Assembly (NCBI GenBank): GCA_035480955.1
Contig: DATIHF010000006.1
Location: forward strand, 1-64,000
Reading direction: 5' to 3'
Origin: DATIHF01 sp035480955
GTDB lineage: Bacteria; Patescibacteriota; Microgenomatia; Woykebacterales; RBG-16-39-9b
Length of the DNA: 64,000 nt
Part shown: one piece after another, positions 55,158 through 63,677 of the stretch
Layout of the letters: every line of letters begins with the position of its first letter
Position numbering within the stretch: position 1 is the stretch's first letter
The notes under the pieces: model-generated
Databases searched by the model: none
What the model saw: the letters and a program-made list of their open reading frames with translations, nothing else
Told to the model about the DNA's origin: nothing
Program-made: the position numbers and the translations under genes

Positions 55158-55338
55158 GTTGTACCTTTTCTCCTTTTTACCCCCACTACTCCTCCACTCT
55201 GACAGAGCGTCGCAAAAATTTTTTCCTCTTCTTTCAAATAAAAATTAATTGTCAGTAAATAGATCCGCTGATCAAGCTTTCAAGTACTGCAATTAAAAAA
55301 AGCTAGTCTCTTAAAACCCTCACCCCCTCCCTGTTATC

Positions 55339-55377
55339 AAAAAAAATGGGCCCCGGGAAAACAAGTTTCTCGGGGCC
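55339..55377 (-). terminator. Rho-independent terminator, minus strand
   Basis: GGCCCCG and CGGGGCC close a stem with inner GAAA/TTTC. On the minus strand it is followed by CATTTTTTTTG. It serves the Pro-rich gene at 55428. Confidence 0.85.
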
Positions 55378-55427
55378 GACAGGCTATTCAATTGTAAGAC
55401 TCTGGTCTAAAACCCCGCTAGCGAAGC

Positions 55428-55661
55428 TTAGGTTTTAGAGTCCAGGGCCTGAAGTTCACTGTCGAGACCGCGGCATTCTTCGGCCAGATGTCGCTGCTCT
55501 TCTGGATTCTGAGCAGACTGGCCGAGTACATTACCGCTCAACGATACAGCGATTCCTCGTCTACCAACAGAGGGTTCGTCATCCCTCCATGGTGTTTTTG
55601 GCGGAGGCGGGGGTGGCTCCCCGGGTCCACGCGTCTGCCAATAACGAGGTCTATAATCCAT
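55428..55661 (-). CDS. Proline-rich small protein, 77 aa
   Basis: From ATG 55661 (GAGGAT 8 nt upstream): a start with several Tyr, Arg and Trp, a run of six Pro, and a C-terminal helix of Leu/Glu repeats (residues about 50-75) resembling the coiled-coil end of DUF5320-type proteins. Richer in GC than its surroundings. TTG at 55736 would extend it by 25 residues. The strong minus-strand terminator 50 nt downstream supports a real transcript. Confidence 0.5.
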   Translation of the reverse strand: MDYRPRYWQTRGPGEPPPPPPKTPWRDDEPSVGRRGIAVSLSGNVLGQSAQNPEEQRHLAEECRGLDSELQALDSKT

Positions 55662-55808
55662 CGTCCATATCCTCACGGGGAACTCGCCCAAACCCAGGGG
55701 CGGATCTATCGGTTCCTTCCTCTGTAAATCCCTCAATTGGGTTCTTTCCCCCTCCCTTCTAAAACCCGAAGGATCTGAAAAGGATTTTAGTACTTTGAAA
55801 AAGGGGTG

Positions 55809-56582
55809 TCAAATGCCCCAGGTTGTGGTGACAATAAGAAGAAGAAATACACTAAACGCAACAAAAACATACTCAAAGGTCGCTCGGCGGGTCAGATCCT
55901 TATCAAGCATATGATGCATGATGCCCAGCACAACATAAACCATCGCGGTCATTGCCAGCCCAATCTTTGGTGGGTCAAGTGGCCAAAAAGACAAGGCCGC
56001 GGACAGCTGAGCAACAATCAACCCGGCGACTAAACTGTAGAGTATTAATTCTCGACTCAAAGTTTCTTCAAGCTCGACTTGCCACAATGCTTGAGCAAAA
56101 AGCAAAGAACCGAACCCAAAACTTATCAAAGTTAGCGCCCACCACGGCAGTCCTAATCCATAAATCAAAGAAAAGAAAGCAAAGGAAACAAATAAAGTCA
56201 CGAGATAGCCCACTGTCCGAGCTGCTCGCAAAAGTGGGATGTTTCGCTCCGCGGAGACATTAAAAATATTTTCTGCCAGCAAATTGGTATAAAGAACAAC
56301 TCCGTAAACCACACAGAGAAGAAGTCTGATCTCAGTCGAAGGGTTGAATTGATTGATAAAAAGGGCAAAACTCAGTGTTAGAAAAGTGGGCAAAACAAAT
56401 AAAGTGATGAATTCAAAACCTTTCAGGTCTTTGAAAATCGACCAGACCGAAAGCAGATAGCTGGCCACGACTAACCCAGCAAGTAAATAGAGTTTGATAT
56501 TAGCCTCAGCGAGTGGAAAAAAGAAAAGTCCTCCGGAGAGAACGATCGTTACGATTGTGATCTTTACGCGCTTGGTCAGCAT
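55809..56582 (-). CDS. Multi-pass membrane protein, 257 aa
   Basis: About seven to eight membrane helices covering nearly the full length, with few charged loops. No transporter or enzyme motif recognised. It is the last gene of the yebC-ruvC run, 9 nt after ruvC, so co-transcribed with it. Confidence 0.75.
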   Translation of the reverse strand: MLTKRVKITIVTIVLSGGLFFFPLAEANIKLYLLAGLVVASYLLSVWSIFKDLKGFEFITLFVLPTFLTLSFALFINQFNPSTEIRLLLCVVYGVVLYTNLLAENIFNVSAERNIPLLRAARTVGYLVTLFVSFAFFSLIYGLGLPWWALTLISFGFGSLLFAQALWQVELEETLSRELILYSLVAGLIVAQLSAALSFWPLDPPKIGLAMTAMVYVVLGIMHHMLDKDLTRRATFEYVFVAFSVFLLLIVTTTWGI

Positions 56583-56591
56583 AGTTGGCGG

Positions 56592-57143
56592 CTAGATTTT
56601 AGCATTTCCTTTTGCCGCTGTCACTTGCTGCTCTTTGAGAACATGGCAAATCGCCAAGGCCAGCGCGTCATAGGCATCGTCACGAAAGCGGTAAACGTCT
56701 TTGCCAGCTTGGTTTTTGGCAGTGTGTAGCTCCTTCATACCCAGATGTTTCAAAACGGCATCCTGCACCTGTTGTTTGTCGCTTCTACCGTGACCTGCGA
56801 CCATTAATTTCATTGTCAGACCAGTATATTCATGGATTGGTAAGTGTTTCTCCGCAGCTGCCAGAGAAATCGCCCCAATCGCTTGTCCGACATTGATCGC
56901 GGTGGTGACATTGGCTCCAAAGAAAATCTTTTCCATCGACATCAAATCTGGTTTGTACTCAGCAATCAATTTGCTAATTCCCTCCTTCAAGGTCAGCAAA
57001 CGATACGGCATTTCCCGATTTTTGTCAGTCAGGATACACCCGTAATTGCGGGCGATAAATTTCGTTTTGCTGTCACTACCCTCAACTTTGAGAACTCCCC
57101 AACCAGTGGTGGCAGTTCCCGGATCAATTCCGAGAATTAACAT
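56592..57143 (-). CDS. ruvC: Holliday-junction resolvase RuvC
   Basis: A 183-aa RNase H-fold endonuclease that cuts Holliday junctions. First catalytic Asp7 in GIDPGTATTGWG, Glu in SMEKIFFGANV near 71, and the C-terminal acidic pair in DDAYDALALAICH. Standard length. Lies in the yebC-ruvC order seen in many bacteria, here with two small membrane-protein genes inserted between them. ruvA and ruvB are not in the window. Confidence 0.95.
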   Translation of the reverse strand: MLILGIDPGTATTGWGVLKVEGSDSKTKFIARNYGCILTDKNREMPYRLLTLKEGISKLIAEYKPDLMSMEKIFFGANVTTAINVGQAIGAISLAAAEKHLPIHEYTGLTMKLMVAGHGRSDKQQVQDAVLKHLGMKELHTAKNQAGKDVYRFRDDAYDALALAICHVLKEQQVTAAKGNAKI

Positions 57144-57145
57144 AA

Positions 57146-57400
57146 TTATTTGTTAAGCAGTTTATATATTACCACGGAAAACATTGGGATTATTATTACT
57201 GACACAATGGGAATCCCCAGAAACCAAAAGTACAGCGACCGATAACCACATCCAATCTCAGAAAATTCGCCATATGAGACACAAGTTCTAACAAAAAGAA
57301 GATAGATTAAAACCAGAATAGCAATATCTAGAATCAATGCACCAACAAGAACACCAAATATCTTTAAAAAAGAAGGCTCTTTGATTGCTTTAGATTCCAT
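57146..57400 (-). CDS. Small two-helix membrane protein (second of a pair)
   Basis: 84 aa. Helices about 14-36 and 57-80 flank a short outside loop with two Cys (RTC, GCGY). Its neighbour at 57401 has the same length and helix-CxxxxC-helix layout, so they look like diverged duplicates that may pair. Immediate spacing on both sides indicates one operon with yebC and ruvC. Confidence 0.65.
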   Translation of the reverse strand: MESKAIKEPSFLKIFGVLVGALILDIAILVLIYLLFVRTCVSYGEFSEIGCGYRSLYFWFLGIPIVSVIIIPMFSVVIYKLLNK

Positions 57401-57658
57401 CTAGTTTTTTCTCAAAAAGCTGTAAACTAGCTGGGACAGGACCGGGATTGCGATTACCCAAATTACCACAAACATCACCCAATTGAGATTACTCGTGTTA
57501 AAACAGTCCCAACCGCGACAACCACCTATTCGATAATAATAGTAATAAATCACGCTCGACCAAGCAAAAACAATAACCAAACTAATTAAAACTGAATAGA
57601 TTACCTGCTGATTTAGCAAAGGGGGTTTTTGTTCAATACTTGCTGAGTTGTCCGCCAT
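57401..57658 (-). CDS. Small two-helix membrane protein (first of a pair)
   Basis: 85 aa. Helices about 19-42 and 59-80 with an outside loop holding GGCRGWDCF. The start codon shares a base with the stop of yebC (TAATG), a sign of translational coupling. Similar to the 57146 protein. Function unknown. Confidence 0.65.
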   Translation of the reverse strand: MADNSASIEQKPPLLNQQVIYSVLISLVIVFAWSSVIYYYYYRIGGCRGWDCFNTSNLNWVMFVVIWVIAIPVLSQLVYSFLRKN

Positions 57659-58416
57659 TAAGAAACCTCCATATTTTCTTCTAGCATTTCCTCTGAAATG
57701 TCAAAATTGGCGTAAACTTTCTGGACATCATCAAGCTCTTCAAGCTTTTCCACTAAAGAAAGGACGCTTTTGGCTTGAGAGTCTTGAGTGATTTTTACTG
57801 TTGTAGTTGGCTCTTTGACTACTTCAGAACTAACTACCAGGTAACCTTCTTTCTCAACTGCTTCTTTAACCTTCAGCAACTGCTCAGGAGAAGAAAAAAT
57901 AGTTGCCTCTTCTCCATGAGTGTCGATATCCTCTGCCCCACTATCAGCGGCCAGCAAAAAAAGTTCATCCGGGTCTTTTTCACTCAGATTTACCACCAGC
58001 TCGCCTTTTGGTTTGAAAAGATAGGCAACACTACCTGGACCAGCGAGATTGCCATTGTTGCGATCGAGAGTCGAGCGTACGTCAGAAGCGGAGCGCATTT
58101 TATTGTCAGTAACAACTTCGATGATCAACGCAACTCCAGCGGGACCAAAACCTTCGTAAGTTACCTCTTCCAAGGCTTTCTCACTTCCCTCTCCGGTTGC
58201 GCGAGAGACGGCTCGATCAATGTTGTCTTTGGGCATATTGATCGCCCGAGCGGCTTCAATTGCCAATCTCAGTTTGAAATTGGCATCTGGATTGCCACCG
58301 CCTTCTTTAGCGGCAATGGTGATTGCCCGACCAGCTTTGGTAAAAGCTTGGCCACGCTTAGCATCATTAGCCCCTTTTTGTCGTTTAATAGTCGACCATT
58401 TACTGTGACCTGACAT
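57658..58416 (-). CDS. yebC: YebC/PmpR family protein
   Basis: 252 aa. The family start MSGHSKWSTIKRQKGANDAKRG is intact, then three domains: helical (1-75), alpha/beta (about 80-130, TYEGFGPAGVALIIE) and a C-terminal one (about 135-240) ending VQKVYANFDI. YebC proteins have been described both as transcription regulators and as translation factors for difficult peptides. First full gene of the ruvC operon. The DNA just upstream holds a second, broken copy of its first codons. Confidence 0.95.
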   Translation of the reverse strand: MSGHSKWSTIKRQKGANDAKRGQAFTKAGRAITIAAKEGGGNPDANFKLRLAIEAARAINMPKDNIDRAVSRATGEGSEKALEEVTYEGFGPAGVALIIEVVTDNKMRSASDVRSTLDRNNGNLAGPGSVAYLFKPKGELVVNLSEKDPDELFLLAADSGAEDIDTHGEEATIFSSPEQLLKVKEAVEKEGYLVVSSEVVKEPTTTVKITQDSQAKSVLSLVEKLEELDDVQKVYANFDISEEMLEENMEVS

Positions 58417-58442
58417 TTTTCTTAAAATGCGATTCGCGTAAC

Positions 58443-58529
58443 TTAGCGAACGACATTTATTGACCTTTCTTGTGGGAAACTACAGAGCGCGAAGCGATCT
58501 ATAGTCGACCACTGACTGTGTCCACTCAT
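58443..58529 (-). pseudogene. Duplicated 5' fragment of yebC / 28-codon ORF
   Basis: A frame from ATG 58529 encodes MSGHSQWSTI, matching the first ten residues of yebC except K to Q, then diverges and stops at 58443. The DNA match over the 29-nt start region is about 23 of 29, with several silent changes. TAAAAT (58539-58544) lies 9 nt before this ATG at leaderless spacing. It looks like a remnant of an older yebC start separated from the working gene by about 110 bp. Confidence 0.6.
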
Positions 58530-58577
58530 AACAAGCTTATTTTAACACAAGAATTGAACTTTCTAAGCGCTTCCCTC

Positions 58578-58607
58578 TTGACAGCTCTGGTAAAAATACC
58601 ATGTAAT
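58578..58607 (+). promoter_or_regulatory. Leaderless promoter of the TPR gene
   Basis: TTGACA (58578-58583), 18 bp, TGTAAT (58602-58607), 7 nt, ATG 58615. Confidence 0.65.
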
Positions 58608-58614
58608 AAACTCT

Positions 58615-59460
58615 ATGAGTAGCCAAGATGAACTAGATCCCCGCTTTCAAGAAGCCATAAACGCCGCCCTCGTTGGAGAGTGGCAAAAAGCCGCGGAATT
58701 AAATTCCCAACTTTTTGACGAGTATCCTGAAGACGTCAACGTTCTCAATCGTCTCGGCCATGCTTACAGCGAGCTCGGACAAGTCAATAAAGCCAGCTCT
58801 ACTTTCAAAAAGGTTTTGGAACTTGACCCTTATAATCCAATCGCCAAGAAAAATATTGATAAACTCTCGACTCTCCGCGGGGCAAATTTGAAACCAAAAG
58901 AAGGAACTAGGGTGATCGATGTTGACATGTTTCTCGAAGAGCCAGGCAAAACAAAAACTATTGAGGTGGTAGATCTGGCGATGCCGAGAGTACTGATCCA
59001 ACTAAGAGTCGGTGACACCGTACTACTCAATAATAATAAAAACGACGTTTCCATTGTCTCTGAGGAGGGGAAAAGATTGGGCAAACTGGAAAGTTCCTGG
59101 GGCAACGAGATTTCTTCGGCGCTCTCTTTGGGAAGTGATTTTTCCGCAATTGTGAAAGCGATCAATGTCGGCAAAGATCCCAAGGGTTCAACTTTTTCTG
59201 TTTTTGTCAGAGAAACAAAACGCTCGAAAAAAATCGTTCAACCAATTTTCCCGATTGATTCTAACTTCACTCCTTTTGTTCGTGAAGAGACAGTTTCTTA
59301 TATCAAAGAAGAGCCTAGTGTCCCACCAGAGTCAGGAGAAACAGCAGAAGCAGATTCTAGTGAGGAATTACCCAAAGAAGATCTCCCCCAAGAAGCCAAT
59401 GAACTTCTTCCCGAGCCAGAATTAGTCGAGGACGAGGAAGAATACAAAGAAATCAAATAA
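58615..59460 (+). CDS. TPR-repeat protein with acidic tail
   Basis: 281 aa. About two TPR units (residues 8-85; VLNRLGHAYSELGQVNKASSTFKKVLELDPYN). The middle (about 95-215) is beta-rich and unknown. The tail after 230 is Glu/Pro-rich and disordered. No membrane segment. It likely serves as a scaffold for a partner protein. Its stop is directly against the stop of the convergent gene at 59461. Confidence 0.75.
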   Translation: MSSQDELDPRFQEAINAALVGEWQKAAELNSQLFDEYPEDVNVLNRLGHAYSELGQVNKASSTFKKVLELDPYNPIAKKNIDKLSTLRGANLKPKEGTRVIDVDMFLEEPGKTKTIEVVDLAMPRVLIQLRVGDTVLLNNNKNDVSIVSEEGKRLGKLESSWGNEISSALSLGSDFSAIVKAINVGKDPKGSTFSVFVRETKRSKKIVQPIFPIDSNFTPFVREETVSYIKEEPSVPPESGETAEADSSEELPKEDLPQEANELLPEPELVEDEEEYKEIK

Positions 59461-60396
59461 TTAAGTCAATTCATCTTCTTCAGGACTTACTTCAATCGGT
59501 GGTGTAGGAATTGCTGGTTCTGATGTCGCCACTGGAGCGCTCGCCGCTTGCGGCTTTGGTACTTCGACTTTGGGGGCTTCAACTTTTGGTGCAGGTGGTG
59601 GGGTTGCCTCAACTTTCTTGGTCTCCTCTACTTTGGGAGGCGCGGGAGTTTCTACTTTTTTTGGCTCCTCAACTTTCGGTGCGGGTGCTTCTTTTACTTC
59701 AACTTTTTCAACTTTGGGTAACTCTTTTTTAGGCTCTTCTTTTGGTGCCGCTGGTTTTGGTTTCGGTGGTTCTTTCTTCTCTATTTTCGGTTTTTCTTGA
59801 GAAACTTTTTGCTCAATTTCTTTTGGCTCTTCTTTGTGCTCAGGTTTTTCAGCAATAGGAGAAGGAGTTTCTGTAACTTCAGTTTCTTTACTTTTCACAT
59901 TCTCCAGAGCTCCCCAAGGAGCGTTCAAATTACCCGCAGGGATTTGTAGGACAACTTCAGATCCAATCTCTGCTCCAAAATGCTCTACCGCCGCTGGTAG
60001 GACTTTGTAAGAGCCTTCTGGAGTGACAACCTTCCACTTCCCTTCTTTTTTAGCTAAAATTCCGCTCGTCTTCTGACGTTTGACATGTTCAACCTGCTTA
60101 AAGCGTTTTTCCCTATTTTTTCCTTCTTCAACTAGTTTCAGAGTGTCGCCCACAACGAGCAGACTTTTACTAGCGTAATTGGCAGGAACTGGATAGACCT
60201 CACCTGACTCGCTTTTCATCGCTTCCCCATCAAAGACTCCGACAATTCCGGGAAGATTGTCGGGGGTTTTTGAGTTTTGTGGTGCGCTACCTTCCTTGCC
60301 GGTTTCCAAATCAGCAAGCAATTGTTTGGCGAGTTTGATGCTAGATTCAGCCGCACCCAGGGCTTGGCTTATTAGTTCAATATTTTTACTACTCAT
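59461..60396 (-). CDS. Protein with Lys/Pro/Glu-rich repeat tail, 311 aa
   Basis: Residues 1-165 form an ordered part: a helical start, then GVFDGEAM...YPVPANYASKS...VGDTLKL, a beta-barrel-like stretch. From about 170 the chain is a run of KVE/EPKK/APAPKVE repeats, disordered. AAGGAGG lies 8 nt before ATG. It follows the large ATPase gene by 19 nt, so the two are likely one operon. I do not recognise a named domain. Confidence 0.7.
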   Translation of the reverse strand: MSSKNIELISQALGAAESSIKLAKQLLADLETGKEGSAPQNSKTPDNLPGIVGVFDGEAMKSESGEVYPVPANYASKSLLVVGDTLKLVEEGKNREKRFKQVEHVKRQKTSGILAKKEGKWKVVTPEGSYKVLPAAVEHFGAEIGSEVVLQIPAGNLNAPWGALENVKSKETEVTETPSPIAEKPEHKEEPKEIEQKVSQEKPKIEKKEPPKPKPAAPKEEPKKELPKVEKVEVKEAPAPKVEEPKKVETPAPPKVEETKKVEATPPPAPKVEAPKVEVPKPQAASAPVATSEPAIPTPPIEVSPEEDELT

Positions 60397-60415
60397 CTCA
60401 AAAACCTCCTTTTAT

Positions 60416-63400
60416 TTATTGTTTTAATTGGGTCGGTGGAAAGCGGAAAATTTCCACTTCCCCACTTTTTCCTGCTATTGCAGGCTCTTTTTTCTCTTCA
60501 TTCTGCCCACCAACTAACCCAGTCGGCAGGTTTTGATTAAGATTTTCCGGAGTAATTTTTGCTTGTTCTTGCTCTTGCCTAGAGATTGCCCCAGGGTCTG
60601 GGTAAGATTCTGTTCCTTCCAGATTTTGATTGAGCTCTTCAAAACTTTCTACCACGGGAATATTTTTATTAAGATCAACATTGTCTTTCGGCGGCAGAAA
60701 AGCGGTGTCAACACTGTTCAAACTAATTGCAGATGGTTGCGGTGGTGCTTGAGGTGTTTGTATTTGTGGTTGGGTGGTTTCTGGAGCAGGAATTGGCGCC
60801 GCAACCGGAGTTTGTGGTGCAGGAGTGCTTTGTGGTTGTTGAAGAGCCTCTGGTACGAATGTCGGTGGGGTTGGTGCACTAACAGGAGCTTTCAAACTTT
60901 CCTCGACCAGTAAATCTGCCAAGGGAGATCCACCTGAAGTGGCTGGTTGTCCAAAAGCGGGTGTTGTTCTAGCTGGAGCAGGAGTGGCGGCCGCAGCGGC
61001 AGCGGCACGAGCTTCTTCGACGGCCCAGGCGGGCGGCTGAGGTGGCTGGCCGGGAATGAATTTCGTCTCCGTCCATTTTTTGATTAATTTCTCTACCTTT
61101 TCGACTTCCTTACCAAACTTGATGCGGGAGAGCTGAATTGCTTTAGTTGTCATTGCCGTAGCATCAGTTGGAGGTGCGAGAGAGACGGCCGAGAATGGTT
61201 TTGATCCCTGATCGTCAATTTGCAGTTTAATATACATTTCGAATCGACCGAGGTTGATAAAATCATTTTCCAAAAAGACCGGTGAGAATTCTCTTTCCAA
61301 AAAGTGCGCGTCCTGATTCCCAACTCCAAAGACAATCGTGGTACCAACGTTTCCAAAAATAGCATCCCGGACAGTTTCCGGCATTTGCTCGATATACTGA
61401 TGCGTAATAACCAAATCCAATCGGTATTTTCTCGCTTCAGAGAGTATCACTGCAAACGAATCTGTCGCAAAGTTTTGGAACTCGTCAGCGTAAAGGAAGA
61501 AATCTTGGCGACTCTCTTCTGGAATATCGACTCGGCGCATGGCGGCAAACTCCAACTGGGAAACAATCATCGCTCCGAGCAGTGAAGTGTTGTTCGCACC
61601 GATACGACCTGAAGCCAAATTGACGAAGAAAAGTTTTTTGTTATTGATAATATCGTCAACTTTGATCGTGGATTTTGGCTGCCCAACAATATTTCTGATC
61701 AGCTCACTGTTTAAGAACTGTCCAACTTTGTTTTGAATTGGTGCGATCGCTTCGGTGATGAGTCGGTCGTTTTGCTCCAATTTGGCAAACTCGGTTAGCC
61801 AGAAGTCTTTCATTTGCGGATCTTTGATGAGCCCCACGATATATCTGCGGTAGCCTTTATCAACCAAAAGTCGAGTGATCGACAACAGTGAGGTGTTTGG
61901 CACCTCGAGAAGTGTCAAAATACAATTTTTCAAAATGTACTCAAGTCGAGGTCCCCAGCTGTTGGCAAAGTATTTTTTGAAAACGTCAACCAGGGTGTCG
62001 GCCATCAGCGTCCTCTGTCTTGGGTCGACCATCTCCAACATGTTCAATGAGACCGGGTGATCCGCATCAGCTGGATTGAAAATGACTACATCTTCAGCTC
62101 GGTTTTCCGGAACAAATTCAAGCAGCTCGTCAATTAATTGTCCATGGGGATCCAAAACCGCCACTCCCTCACCGTTGCGCATATCTTGAATAATCATGTT
62201 TTTGATCAAAGTAGACTTACCCGTACCAGTTTTTCCAATAATATACATGTGTTTTCGTCTGTCGGGCTTTTTAATTCCGAACGTTTGTTCGTGATCGCGG
62301 AAATAAGTTTTACCCAAATAAGTCACCGCTGAAGTCGGGATATTGAGCGGTGGTTCGCCTTTTTTAGAATGAGTCCAGGCAATCGTAGGTGTCTCAACTG
62401 AAAGATTTGGCAAGTGGAATATCGAGGCCAGCTCTTCGATCGTTAAGACATAGTCGCCACTAGCTCCTTCGGGAAAACTCCTATCACGGTAGCTTTTTAC
62501 CATAGAAGCGGTGGTCGGACTGTCCGGATCAGGTTCAAAAGCATTTAAGGAGGCGGTGGAAAATTGTTTGAAAGAAGCAATTGCTGAGGAGAGTTTAGCC
62601 TGAGCTTCCTCTTTGGTGTCAGCAACGGCAACAACACGTATTTTTGTTTCAAAACCGATCTTGGAAAGTTTATTCTCAATCATTTTCAGATCAAGTTCTT
62701 GTCCAGCCGAAAGTCTAGGCGCGAGCTCCGCCCGAGCCGGAAGCGGCGGCTCTTTGGGACCGGACATCATGTAAGGAAGGATATTTGTTCCGACTGAGAG
62801 AATATGCTTACCGACATCAATTGCGATATCTCCAGGAGCCAGAGAAACGGGATGTTTACCCTCTCTAACCATTTTCACGTAGTCATGGCCGCGATCTTGC
62901 CAAAAGTCATCGATTGGCCGCACCATAATTTGCACCCAAATTTGTTCAGTTTTTCGCACGCTACCTAGTGCACTGGTAATTGCCGCTAGCGGATCCACCT
63001 CAAAGTCACGGAAAGTTTTGATTGGAAAAATAAAATCTTTGGCGAGAGCCAGCTCTGTTCCGATGACCACAGCATTGTCACTAACGCTTTTAGAATAATC
63101 AACTGCTTCTCGGATCTCAGCATCAGGATATTGTGCGTAGATTTGGCTTTCAACGAAACTTTTGAAACCTCTTGGGGTAAAACAGTAAAAATTGATTCCA
63201 GAGGAAGAGCTGGCCATCTCTAGTGAGATGTGTTCTTGCAAGTCTGGAGTAAAACGCAGTAAACCGTGGAGCGACGCGAACATCTGCTCAGCCGCTATTG
63301 GCAGTTTTTCATTTTCTTTGGGAAGTCGAATAGAAAGGAGTACTCCCTCCCCAATTGCTTCTTTCTTACTATCCCCTTTTTCCTGCGATAAGGCAGAACG

Positions 63401-63457
63401 GTAAGCCCAGAAAAAAGCGATTATTACGATAACTAAAATGCCGCCTATTACTAGCAT
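60416..63457 (-). CDS. Large membrane-anchored VirB4/VirD4-like ATPase
   Basis: 1013 aa. One N-terminal membrane helix (about 3-20), an uncharacterised domain (to about 380), then a HerA/VirD4/TraC-type motor: Walker A GKTGTGKSTL near 410, AVLDPHGQLID, Walker B FLYADEFQNF near 660, and a sensor region ITHQYIEQMPE. The last 200 residues are Pro/Ala/Gln-rich. Such coupling-type ATPases power type IV secretion, conjugation or DNA uptake. No other secretion gene is adjacent, so the substrate is unknown. AAGGAGAG precedes ATG. Confidence 0.88.
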   Translation of the reverse strand: MLVIGGILVIVIIAFFWAYRSALSQEKGDSKKEAIGEGVLLSIRLPKENEKLPIAAEQMFASLHGLLRFTPDLQEHISLEMASSSSGINFYCFTPRGFKSFVESQIYAQYPDAEIREAVDYSKSVSDNAVVIGTELALAKDFIFPIKTFRDFEVDPLAAITSALGSVRKTEQIWVQIMVRPIDDFWQDRGHDYVKMVREGKHPVSLAPGDIAIDVGKHILSVGTNILPYMMSGPKEPPLPARAELAPRLSAGQELDLKMIENKLSKIGFETKIRVVAVADTKEEAQAKLSSAIASFKQFSTASLNAFEPDPDSPTTASMVKSYRDRSFPEGASGDYVLTIEELASIFHLPNLSVETPTIAWTHSKKGEPPLNIPTSAVTYLGKTYFRDHEQTFGIKKPDRRKHMYIIGKTGTGKSTLIKNMIIQDMRNGEGVAVLDPHGQLIDELLEFVPENRAEDVVIFNPADADHPVSLNMLEMVDPRQRTLMADTLVDVFKKYFANSWGPRLEYILKNCILTLLEVPNTSLLSITRLLVDKGYRRYIVGLIKDPQMKDFWLTEFAKLEQNDRLITEAIAPIQNKVGQFLNSELIRNIVGQPKSTIKVDDIINNKKLFFVNLASGRIGANNTSLLGAMIVSQLEFAAMRRVDIPEESRQDFFLYADEFQNFATDSFAVILSEARKYRLDLVITHQYIEQMPETVRDAIFGNVGTTIVFGVGNQDAHFLEREFSPVFLENDFINLGRFEMYIKLQIDDQGSKPFSAVSLAPPTDATAMTTKAIQLSRIKFGKEVEKVEKLIKKWTETKFIPGQPPQPPAWAVEEARAAAAAAATPAPARTTPAFGQPATSGGSPLADLLVEESLKAPVSAPTPPTFVPEALQQPQSTPAPQTPVAAPIPAPETTQPQIQTPQAPPQPSAISLNSVDTAFLPPKDNVDLNKNIPVVESFEELNQNLEGTESYPDPGAISRQEQEQAKITPENLNQNLPTGLVGGQNEEKKEPAIAGKSGEVEIFRFPPTQLKQ

Positions 63458-63489
63458 TAGCTCTTTTCTCTCCTTTTAAAGATAGGTTT

Positions 63490-63518
63490 ATGATAGCTCT
63501 TTTTGGCTTCAAAGTCAA
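63490..63518 (-). promoter_or_regulatory. Promoter of the large ATPase operon
   Basis: On the minus strand TTGACT, 17 bp, TATCAT, with a leader of about 25 nt carrying AAGGAGAG. Confidence 0.65.
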
Positions 63519-63541
63519 TTGAATTTTGGGGTGTAGAAATG

Positions 63542-63596
63542 ACAAAACTCCCCCGAAGGAGAGTCTTGTCTTTAGGAGAGGCTATTTTGGCCTCTC
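63542..63596 (-). terminator. Terminator region after the LytR-like gene
   Basis: On the minus strand a first hairpin (GGAGAGGC with GCCTCTCC, 63574-63596) is followed by ACTCTCC-TTCG-GGGGAGT and TTTTG (63547-63564). The second looks like the actual stop site. Confidence 0.65.
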
Positions 63597-63677
63597 CTCG
63601 GAAGAAAGGAGAGAGATCGAGGATATTTTAGCAATTTTTGGTCCAAAAGTCAACTATCTGAGCGGTTACAACACTTT

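Larger units (their letters stand above)
54288..55338. other. Gene-free region with DnaA box, palindromes and repeats
   Basis: About 1 kb without a convincing gene. It holds an ACGTCGCA/TGCGACGT hairpin near 54571-54596, a GCACAGA/TCTGTGC pair around an ATTAATT/AATTAAT stem with T run near 54640-54710, GCCCTT/AAGGGC near 54748, one perfect DnaA box TTATCCACA at 54924-54932, a terminator at 55043, and the repeat cluster at 55093-55157. It could include an origin, small RNAs or remnants. I cannot decide from sequence alone. Confidence 0.5.
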
